Origin: an uncultured Caldilineales bacterium | Lineage (GTDB): Bacteria > Chloroflexota > Anaerolineae > JAAEKA01 | Assembly (NCBI GenBank): GCA_937907455.1 | Contig: CALESQ010000100.1 | Location: 1-20,660 of the forward strand | Direction: 5' to 3' | DNA length: 20,660 nucleotides | Shown: one piece after another, positions 15,548 through 20,660 of the stretch | Layout: each line of letters starts with the position of its first letter | Position numbering within the stretch: position 1 is the first letter of the stretch | Translations under genes and position numbers: made by a program | The notes under the pieces: generated by a model | What the model was told of the DNA's origin: nothing | Database searches by the model: none | What the model saw: only the letters and a program-made list of their open reading frames with translations

Positions 15548-16237
15548 ATGACGCATCCCCAGCGCGACCGCCTCTGCGAACACTTGCAGCGCGTGCCCTA
15601 TTTCGCCGGGCTGGACGAGGGCGATCTGTGCCAGCTGGCCGGCCTGGCCACCTGGCACGAGTACGCGCCCGGCGCAATCGTCTTTCTGGAGGGGGACGTC
15701 AACACCGGCTTGTATGCGGTGGACGCCGGCTGGGTCAAGGTGGTGAAGTTTTCGCTGGATGGCCGGGAGCAGGTGCTGCGCTACTTCGGGCCGGGCGAGG
15801 TCTTCAGCGAGATAGGCATCTTCCTGGCGCGGCCCAACCCGGCCACGGCCATCGCCCTGGAGCACACGGCCCTGTGGCGGCTGCACCGCTCAGCCTTGCA
15901 GCCGTTGTTCAGCGCCCAACCCGACCTGTTGCTGCACGTCATGGCCAACATGGCCGATCGCATCGCCCACCTGGCCGAGCTGGTGGCCGATCTTTCCCTG
16001 CACACGGTGGAGGTACGCCTGGCCCGTCTGCTCCTGGAGACAGGCGCCGACGGAACCCTGGCGCGCCAGGCCTGGCTGACCCAGGCCGAGCTGGCCGCGC
16101 GGCTGGGCACCGTGCCCGACGTGCTCAGCCGCGCTCTGCGCACCCTGGCCGAAGCCGGGCTGATCCGCTTCGACCGCCGCCAGATCACCATCCTCGACCG
16201 CCCTGGCCTCATGCAGCGCGCGCAACTGGCTCCGTAG
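15548..16237 (+). CDS. Crp/Fnr-family transcription regulator
   Basis: A 229-aa regulator. Residues about 16-130 are a cyclic-nucleotide-binding-type beta barrel (GAIVFLEGDVNTGLYAVDAG, VLRYFGPGEVFSEIGIF), about 130-160 the dimer helix, and about 176-210 a winged helix with recognition helix GTVPDVLSRALRTL. There is no four-Cys cluster (Cys10 and Cys28 only), so it is not an FeS FNR; a haem- or ligand-sensing DNR/CooA-like mode is possible but unproven. In the recognition helix Asp replaces the usual Glu three residues before the Ser-Arg pair, which may change base preference. No strong ribosome site precedes the ATG; the gene may be expressed with the DsrE gene 54 nt upstream. It is the natural candidate for the GAC-N4-GTC sites near 14639, 14690 and 16269. 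Confidence 0.9.
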   Translation: MTHPQRDRLCEHLQRVPYFAGLDEGDLCQLAGLATWHEYAPGAIVFLEGDVNTGLYAVDAGWVKVVKFSLDGREQVLRYFGPGEVFSEIGIFLARPNPATAIALEHTALWRLHRSALQPLFSAQPDLLLHVMANMADRIAHLAELVADLSLHTVEVRLARLLLETGADGTLARQAWLTQAELAARLGTVPDVLSRALRTLAEAGLIRFDRRQITILDRPGLMQRAQLAP

Positions 16238-16268
16238 CAGGCCGTTTCCCCTCATCTCGTACCCAATC

Positions 16269-16310
16269 CGACAAAAGTCGTGGCAACCCGCGCCCCGGGG
16301 GTGATATACT
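16269..16310 (+). promoter_or_regulatory. promoter with palindromic CGAC-N4-GTCG site at class II position
   Basis: The perfect dyad CGAC-AAAA-GTCG (16269-16280) abuts TGGCAA (16281-16286), a weak -35, an 18-nt spacer and TATACT (16305-16310), a good -10. The expected transcription start is near 16317, so the dyad centre is about 42 bp upstream, as in class II Crp/Fnr activation. The promoter should drive the cupin and NnrS-like genes. Confidence 0.6.
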
Positions 16311-16364
16311 CGCGCCATGATCGTTCCATCAAGTGCGCTGGATGTGCGCTCAGGAGAAATCGAC

Positions 16365-16694
16365 ATGTCGCAAACGACAACCATGCCCCCGCTCTTCTTT
16401 CCAGACACGGCCGGCCAGGCCGTCTTCGACGGCGCCGGCCCGCGCCCCCAGTTTCTGGTGGACAGCGCCAGGCTCACCGTGGTGGTAGCCGGCCTGGAGC
16501 CAGGCCAGCAGATCCCGCCCCACCCGGAAGCCCTGGCCATGTATCACTTCCTGGCCGGCGAGGGCGTGATGACCATCAACGACGAGGCGTTCGCCGTGAC
16601 AGCCGGCGCCACCATGATCGCCCCGCCTGGCTCTGCTCGCGGCCTGCGCGCCGAGAGCCGGCTGATCTTTCTGGCCGCCAAGGCCGGCGCCTGA
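16365..16694 (+). CDS. small cupin-domain protein
   Basis: A 109-aa single-domain cupin. The first cupin motif includes PPHPEALAMYHFLAGEG (51-67) with His53, Glu55 and His61 in the area of the metal ligands. The second motif, GATMIAPPGSARGLRA (81-96), has Arg where a metal-binding His is usual, so metal affinity or activity may be altered. I use the ATG at 16365 because CTCAGGAGAAATCGAC precedes it. An in-frame ATG at 16317 lies right at the expected transcription start and would need leaderless translation, adding 16 residues. The gene sits under a presumed Crp/Fnr-activated promoter, with the membrane protein gene 15 nt behind it; small cupins often accompany nitrosative-stress genes. Confidence 0.82.
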   Translation: MSQTTTMPPLFFPDTAGQAVFDGAGPRPQFLVDSARLTVVVAGLEPGQQIPPHPEALAMYHFLAGEGVMTINDEAFAVTAGATMIAPPGSARGLRAESRLIFLAAKAGA

Positions 16695-16709
16695 GGAGGT
16701 ACACACATT

Positions 16710-17924
16710 ATGCTCAATCCCTTTTTGTTGACGGCAGCCTTCTACCTGGTCGTAGCCATCGTCGTCGTGCTGGACGCCGTGCTGACCAGCTTCAACCTGA
16801 TCCCCTGGTTCGTCGGCCTGCCCTGGCTGCGCGCCCACTTCATCACCCTGGGCGTGTTGACCCAGGCGGCCTTCGGCGTGCTGCCGGCCTTCGTGGCCAA
16901 CCGGCGCGGCGCAGAGGCCCCGGCCACGCGCTGGGACATCTGGCTGCTGCTGAACAGCGGGCTGGTGGTGCTGCTGGCCGGCATGCCCAGCATCAACGCG
17001 ACCTTGATCATCGCCGGCGGCACGCTGGTCTTCGTCGCCGTCACCCTGCTGATCCTGCAACTGCGCGGCATCGGCGGCGGGCAGCAAACCCAGGGCAACG
17101 GCAGCCTGAAGTTCTACGTGATGGGGCTGGTCTACCTGCTGCTGGGCATCATTGTCGGCACCGGCCTGTGGGTAGGCTGGAGCGAGCCGCTGCGCATCGG
17201 CGTGCCCAAGGAGGTCCATATCCACGCCAACAGTTGGGGCTTCGCGTCGCTGGTCTTCGCCGGCCTGCTGGTGGACTTGCTGCCGGCGCTGACCGGCAGA
17301 GCGCTGGCCAGCCGGCGCACCATCAACACCATCTTCTGGGCCATGAGCCTGGGCGCGCTGGGGCTGGTGCTGGGGCCGTGGCTGAGCGGCAACCTGTTCG
17401 TGACCGTGCCGGGGCTGGTGCTGCACATTGGGGCGACGGCCGTGCTCTTGATCCTGCTGGCGCGCGGCCTGCGCGGCGCCGGTCTCTATGCCCGCGCCGG
17501 TGCGTGGCACCTTTCCCTCTCCTACATGTGGATTCTGCTGCCGGTGATGATGGCGCCGCTGATCATCCTGGAGGTGGCCAACGTGCCCGGCGCGGACATC
17601 GAGGCCACTGCGCCGCAGGCCCTGATCTACGGCTGGATGGGGCAATTCCTCTTTGCGATAGTTCCCTACTTTGCGGCCCGCTGGCTGCTGCGTGATCCGC
17701 AGGCCCGGCTGGGCGGCAACTGGCTCAGCCTGATCACGGTCAACCTGGGCGCTGTGCTGATCTGGGCCAGCATCTTTCTGGCAGGCGTGCGCGGCCCCGT
17801 CCATGCTGCTGCGTACATCCTCTTGGGCGTGGCGCTGGCCGCGGCCGCCTGGGAGACCGGCGTCATCACGTTAGCTGCGCTGCGCCGGGCGGAGCAAGGG
17901 ACTGCGGCAGCCGGCGTGAGCTAA
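16710..17924 (+). CDS. 12-helix membrane protein, NnrS / haem-copper oxidase subunit I-like
   Basis: A 404-aa integral membrane protein with about 12 predicted helices. Two helices start with His-containing motifs followed by small residues and Pro: RAHFITLGVLTQAAFGVLPA (early) and HIHANSWGFASLVFAGLLVD (middle), which resemble haem-ligand helices of NnrS and of cbb3-type subunit I-like proteins. Further His occur in VLHIGATA, AWHLSLSYMW and GPVHAAAY. NnrS proteins bind haem and protect against NO stress. It is shorter than a full oxidase subunit I (about 450-550 aa), and a catalytic Cu-site His pair cannot be assigned, so I do not claim oxidase activity. The ribosome site is CTGAGGAGGT. It is co-transcribed with the cupin. 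Confidence 0.65.
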   Translation: MLNPFLLTAAFYLVVAIVVVLDAVLTSFNLIPWFVGLPWLRAHFITLGVLTQAAFGVLPAFVANRRGAEAPATRWDIWLLLNSGLVVLLAGMPSINATLIIAGGTLVFVAVTLLILQLRGIGGGQQTQGNGSLKFYVMGLVYLLLGIIVGTGLWVGWSEPLRIGVPKEVHIHANSWGFASLVFAGLLVDLLPALTGRALASRRTINTIFWAMSLGALGLVLGPWLSGNLFVTVPGLVLHIGATAVLLILLARGLRGAGLYARAGAWHLSLSYMWILLPVMMAPLIILEVANVPGADIEATAPQALIYGWMGQFLFAIVPYFAARWLLRDPQARLGGNWLSLITVNLGAVLIWASIFLAGVRGPVHAAAYILLGVALAAAAWETGVITLAALRRAEQGTAAAGVS

Positions 17925-17980
17925 CCCAACGTGCCGTAGCACCCCCGTATGGCTGCCTGGGCCAGCAAAAGGAGAACACC

Positions 17981-18364
17981 GTGAAGCGAACCCTATCCAA
18001 AGCTGCCGCCGTTCTGGCCTTCATCATCGGCGCGATGGCCGTCTTCGCCGGCGGCCAGGTGCTGTTGGGCCGGGACCCTGGCTACTACGTCATCGACTGG
18101 CTGCCGATCTACAACTTCGTCATGGGCGTGTTGGCGGTGTTGGTCGTGGCGCCGCTGATCTGGCGCGGCAGCAGATGGGCGCTGCCGGCCGCGCTGGCTA
18201 CCTTCGCTGCGCACTCGCTGGTCATGGTCCTGCTGCGAACGGCCTACAGCGATGTGGTGGCGCCTGACAGCCTGCGCGCCATGACCATCCGCATGGTCGC
18301 CTGGCTGCTGATCCTGGTCCTGATGTTCTTGCAGGCGCGGCACAGCCGGCCAACACTGGCCTGA
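17981..18364 (+). CDS. small four-helix membrane protein
   Basis: A 127-aa membrane protein with a GTG start chosen from AAAAGGAGAACACC upstream. Hydrophobic segments lie at about 8-28, 43-62, 68-89 and 104-121. The middle contains DPGYYVIDWLPIYNFVMG, a loop with several aromatics; no catalytic motif is seen. I do not recognise a named family. The gene follows the NnrS-like gene by 56 nt and is the last gene before a strong terminator, so it is probably the end of the Crp/Fnr-linked operon. Confidence 0.7.
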   Translation: MKRTLSKAAAVLAFIIGAMAVFAGGQVLLGRDPGYYVIDWLPIYNFVMGVLAVLVVAPLIWRGSRWALPAALATFAAHSLVMVLLRTAYSDVVAPDSLRAMTIRMVAWLLILVLMFLQARHSRPTLA

Positions 18365-18389
18365 GCAGCCGCGCTGCCAGGCAAAACAG

Positions 18390-18427
18390 AAGCCGCCTGT
18401 TGCCGAGTGTGCACAGGCGGCTTTTGC
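18390..18427 (+). terminator. Rho-independent terminator
   Basis: A perfect 11-bp stem, AAGCCGCCTGT (18390-18400) with ACAGGCGGCTT (18413-18423), around a 12-nt loop, runs into TTTTGC. It lies 26 nt after the membrane-protein stop and ends the operon. Confidence 0.75.
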
Positions 18428-18472
18428 GCGGGGAGGCGGGGTTCAGGGCGTGGCCAGCCAACATCGCGGTGT

Positions 18473-18502
18473 TTGCCAATAAATTCTGTTCTGTGCTAGA
18501 AT
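18473..18502 (+). promoter_or_regulatory. promoter of the FAD oxidoreductase gene
   Basis: TTGCCA (18473-18478) is a 5/6 match to the -35 consensus, followed by an 18-nt spacer and TAGAAT (18497-18502). It is preceded by CTGTGC, the same extension as at 14027 and 3749. Transcription should begin near 18509, leaving a leader of about 138 nt before the ATG at 18647. Confidence 0.6.
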
Positions 18503-18646
18503 ACTGCTCGTATTACGCTTGTACGTTTAGTGTCGGCGCCGTCAGGCAAGAAGGCTGAGATTCCACAGTGCAAGGACGCACCAGGAGCATGTCAACGGAG
18601 CAGCCCATCGCTTGCGCATCGCTGGACGTTGTTGCTGGAGGACGCC

Positions 18647-20032
18647 ATGGGTCATCATCACCAATCTTATCGACTGGAAAATGGCGCGCGCGTGGCCGTG
18701 ATCGGCGGCGGGCCGGCCGGCGCGTTCTTCGCCTACTTTCTGCTGAACATGGCCGCCAAGGCCGAGCGCAGCATCGCCGTGGACATCTTCGAGCCGCGCG
18801 ATTTCACGTCACCGGGCGCGCAGGGCTGCAACGGCTGCGCCGGTATCGTCTCGGAGAGCCTGGTGCAACTGCTGGCCGACGAGGGGATCGACCTGCCGCC
18901 CAGCGTGGTGCAGCGCGAGATCGACTCCTACGTCGTGCACATGGACGCGGGCAGCGCGACCATCTCCCCGCCGCGGCCGGGCAAGCGCATCGGCGCGGTG
19001 CATCGCGGCGCGGGCCCGCGCGACCTGCGCCAGGCCACGTGGACCGGGCTGGACGCGCACGTGCTGGGCTTGGCCGTGGCGCAAGGGGCGCGCGTGATCC
19101 CACAGCGGGTCAGCAACGTGGCCTGGGGCAATGACCGGCCAGTGCTCAGCACCCGCCACGACGACGCCCAGCCCTACGACCTGGTGGCCGTCACTGCCGG
19201 GGTCAACAGCGCGGCCCTCAAGCTGTTCAGTGAAATCACCCCCAGCTACCAGCCTCCCCAGACCAGCAAAACCTTCATCCGCGAGTACTTCCTGGGCGCC
19301 GCCACGGTCGATCAGATGCTGGGCAATGCCATCCAGGTCTTTCTGCTGGACATTCCCGGCCTGGAGTTTGGCATGCTGATCCCCAAGGGCGAATACGTGA
19401 CTGTGTGTCTGTTGGGGGAGGCGCTGGACAACGAGTTGGTGCAGCAGTTTCTGACCGCGCCGGAGGTGCGGCGCTGCCTGCCGCCGGGCATGGTGTTGGA
19501 GAAGCCCTCCTGCCAGTGCGCGCCGCGCATCAACGTGCTGGGCGCGACCCAGCCCTACGGCGACCGTGTGGTCTTCATTGGCGACAGCGCCTCGACACGG
19601 CTGTTCAAGGACGGCATCGGCTCGGCCTACCGCACCGCCCGGGTTACAGCGTCCACGGCCATCGTGCACGGCGTGTCGGCCGAGGATTTTCGCCGCTATT
19701 ACCTGCCGGCCTGCCGGGCCATCGAACAGGACAATCAGATGGGCCGGCTGATCTTCGCTGTGGTAAGCCAATTGCGCACCCGTCCCTGGGCCCGCAATGT
19801 CGTTATGCAGATGATCCTGGACGAGCAAGGCCGGCCGGGTCGCCTGCGCCGCATGAGCACGGTTCAGTGGGATATGTACACCGGCAGCAGCTCGTACAGG
19901 GAGATCCTGCTGCGCATGCTGCATCCTGCTCTATTGCTGGGGATGGTCAAGGCTGCTTGGCTGGTGCGCGGAACGAACAGATCCCGTCTGGCCGAAGGGC
20001 TAAACGCTCCTACCGTGCAAACTGCGCTCTAG
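18647..20032 (+). CDS. FAD-dependent oxidoreductase, geranylgeranyl reductase-like
   Basis: A 461-aa flavoprotein. The N-terminal Rossmann motif VAVIGGGPAGAFFAYFLL (16-33) binds the ADP part of FAD; the later motif VVFIGDSASTRLFKDGIG near 310 is the second FAD-binding GD segment of the geranylgeranyl-reductase/PHBH class. Between them lies CNGCAGIVSESLVQLLADEG (from about 61), a CxxC-containing signature I know from uncharacterised flavoproteins in anaerobes. The C-terminal part (about 360-440) is helical with hydrophobic stretches near 425-445, perhaps membrane-associating. Substrate unknown: isoprenoid reduction is one option, sulfur or quinone redox another. I use the ATG at 18647, preceded by CTGGAGGACGCC; the frame is open 39 codons further upstream, but that part looks noncoding and overlaps the leader. 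Confidence 0.85.
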   Translation: MGHHHQSYRLENGARVAVIGGGPAGAFFAYFLLNMAAKAERSIAVDIFEPRDFTSPGAQGCNGCAGIVSESLVQLLADEGIDLPPSVVQREIDSYVVHMDAGSATISPPRPGKRIGAVHRGAGPRDLRQATWTGLDAHVLGLAVAQGARVIPQRVSNVAWGNDRPVLSTRHDDAQPYDLVAVTAGVNSAALKLFSEITPSYQPPQTSKTFIREYFLGAATVDQMLGNAIQVFLLDIPGLEFGMLIPKGEYVTVCLLGEALDNELVQQFLTAPEVRRCLPPGMVLEKPSCQCAPRINVLGATQPYGDRVVFIGDSASTRLFKDGIGSAYRTARVTASTAIVHGVSAEDFRRYYLPACRAIEQDNQMGRLIFAVVSQLRTRPWARNVVMQMILDEQGRPGRLRRMSTVQWDMYTGSSSYREILLRMLHPALLLGMVKAAWLVRGTNRSRLAEGLNAPTVQTAL

Positions 20033-20124
20033 CTGCGGGGAGTAGTCGGAACACACGTATGGATGGAGGCCGGCCAGAACCAACTGGCGAGGACATCATC
20101 GATGGTTCTCCGAGAGAGCAGCGT

Positions 20125-20415
20125 TCATCCTGTTCCCAGTAACGTTTGGGTAGAATTGGCACGATGTCGCAGGCGTCTGCCCTGCCACCTAAGCGCTGCC
20201 CGCGGGAAATCGGCGCTAGTTGCCGTCCAATGGATTCCGGACAGGCGCATCAATGACTTACACAGTGGTGATGCGAGGAATTGGTTGGCCTCCTGAGACA
20301 GACGTGGATTTGCCGTGTCGCGCACGGCTTGTAGGACGATGGCAGCGGCCAAACTGCGGTAGCCTGCGTCGATAGCCGCGTCCATAGCATCCTCAGATGG
20401 GGACACCGTCATCAT
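20125..20415 (-). CDS. small conserved protein of unknown function
   Basis: A 96-aa minus-strand protein. The central segment YRSLAAAIVLQAVRDTANPR followed by LASPLCKSLMRLSGI matches a pattern I recall from short unannotated proteins with an AAAIVxQAVxD helix and a FLxSPWxxxLLxxLG helix, often found near accessory or phage-derived genes. The Arg-rich tail (ALRWQGRRLRHRANST) may be divergent. Start choice is uncertain: AAAGGA lies immediately before the first ATG, so the GTG at 20406 (on the minus strand) may be used instead. The first ATG overlaps the stop of an upstream minus-strand ORF. It is the first clear coding on this strand in the window. Confidence 0.5.
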   Translation of the reverse strand: MMTVSPSEDAMDAAIDAGYRSLAAAIVLQAVRDTANPRLSQEANQFLASPLCKSLMRLSGIHWTATSADFPRAALRWQGRRLRHRANSTQTLLGTG

Positions 20416-20600
20416 TCCTTTGTACGTATGGTTTCATGGCTGCACGGCGGACAGCACCTGGATGGGTGGTATCCTGTGTGACATTGTGATTCCTTGAGTG
20501 AGCTCTCGCACGCGCAGAGACACCAGTCAAGCCGGCTCCGTGTCTGCTGTAGCTGCAAGAAAGCTTGCAGGTGCTCTTGGCGCTCTCGTGACACTTCCAC
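20412..20600 (-). CDS. possible small minus-strand gene
   Basis: A 62-aa reading frame with start MEVSRERQEHLQAFLQLQQT, a plausible helix, then a Cys-rich second half (six Cys, in WCLCACES, QCHTG and SRCCPPCSH). The stop overlaps the next minus-strand start as ATGA, which is compatible with coupling. The start codon is GTG-like and the ribosome site is not convincing. No family is recognised. It may equally be noncoding. Confidence 0.25.
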   Translation of the reverse strand: MEVSRERQEHLQAFLQLQQTRSRLDWCLCACESSLKESQCHTGYHPSRCCPPCSHETIRTKE

Positions 20601-20660
20601 TAGCCACCCGACAGTTTTAGAAAGGAAAAGTTGATCAACTGGGCAAAACTGAGTAAAGTG
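20601..20660. other. window edge, AT-rich with a 12-bp palindrome
   Basis: This 60-bp end is clearly more AT-rich than the rest. It contains the perfect palindrome AGTTGATCAACT (20629-20640). It is likely a promoter or operator for flanking genes, but the window ends here. Confidence 0.35.

Noticed and set aside
15363..15551. A separate 62-aa gene after the DsrE truncation
   Set aside because: This is another frame of the DsrE C-terminus; the DsrE frame itself continues through the TGA with family motifs.
15548..16237. An iron-sulfur FNR-type oxygen sensor
   Set aside because: Only two Cys lie in the sensory half and they are not arranged as a four-Cys cluster ligand set.
16350..17804. A 484-aa open reading frame on the minus strand
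   Set aside because: It is antisense to the cupin and NnrS-like genes, rich in Gln/Ala/Asp/Gly with no domain pattern, and results from high GC at third positions.

Overview
This is a GC-rich bacterial chromosome segment whose gene content fits the Chloroflexota, probably the Anaerolineae/Caldilineae side. I infer this from family resemblance, not from a marker gene. The clues are secreted proteins with a single dockerin-like Ca-binding loop, a C-terminal module I associate with Chloroflexota surface proteins, a 73-aa YASFIVRxWRE-type small protein, and many short single-domain genes each preceded by an AAGGAG-like ribosome site. All recognisable genes up to position 20032 are on the + strand. 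Only the right edge carries minus-strand coding. I see no rRNA, tRNA, CRISPR array, insertion sequence or integrase.

Layout. (1) 1-3631: an upstream terminator, an alpha/beta hydrolase, a secreted protein, a dimeric alpha-beta-barrel (ABM-like) protein, a 73-aa protein, a second alpha/beta hydrolase and a lipoprotein. (2) 3632-7856: two large secreted repeat proteins with the same dockerin-like N-terminal module but different bodies (GVYG-type repeats with a conserved C-terminal domain, and YadA-head-like repeats with a peptidase S74 chaperone domain), then a frameshifted remnant whose tail echoes the first protein. (3) 7857-11111: two related small membrane proteins, a RidA-family protein, a SnoaL-like protein and an O-methyltransferase. 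(4) 11153-13929: a 71-aa protein coupled to a copper-binding cupredoxin lipoprotein, a membrane-anchored dihaem cytochrome c, a SAM methyltransferase and a CopD/DUF2269-like membrane protein. (5) 14213-18364: a DoxX-like protein, a small membrane protein, a DsrE-family protein, a Crp/Fnr regulator, a cupin, a 12-helix NnrS/haem-copper-oxidase-like protein and a small membrane protein, closed by a terminator. (6) 18483-20032: a geranylgeranyl-reductase-like FAD protein from its own promoter. The edge (20125-20600) holds one or two small minus-strand genes.

The most important observation is the DsrE-family gene at 15128-15493. A conventional reading stops at a TGA after 81 codons, but the same frame continues for 39 codons with an intact DsrE C-terminus. 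The TGA sits exactly where the family has the first Cys of its CGxC motif, giving Sec-Gly-Ser-Cys. A strong bulged hairpin starts 8 nt after the TGA and has a G in the apical loop 22 nt downstream of it, which is the geometry of a bacterial SECIS element. I read this as a selenoprotein. DsrE-like selenoproteins have been reported from metagenomic surveys, so the novelty would be this host and context.

A second layer concerns regulation. Around the Crp/Fnr gene, a 12-bp motif (CGACAAAAGTCK, core GAC-N4-GTC) occurs two or three times, each time directly abutting a plausible -35 box. At the cupin promoter its centre is about 42 bp upstream of the expected transcription start, as for a class II Crp/Fnr activator site. 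This suggests one redox or nitrosative-stress regulon covering the small membrane protein, the DsrE selenoprotein, the cupin and the NnrS-like protein. Separately, three intergenic hairpins share a 15-bp stem and a (C)CGA loop but have different arm sequences.
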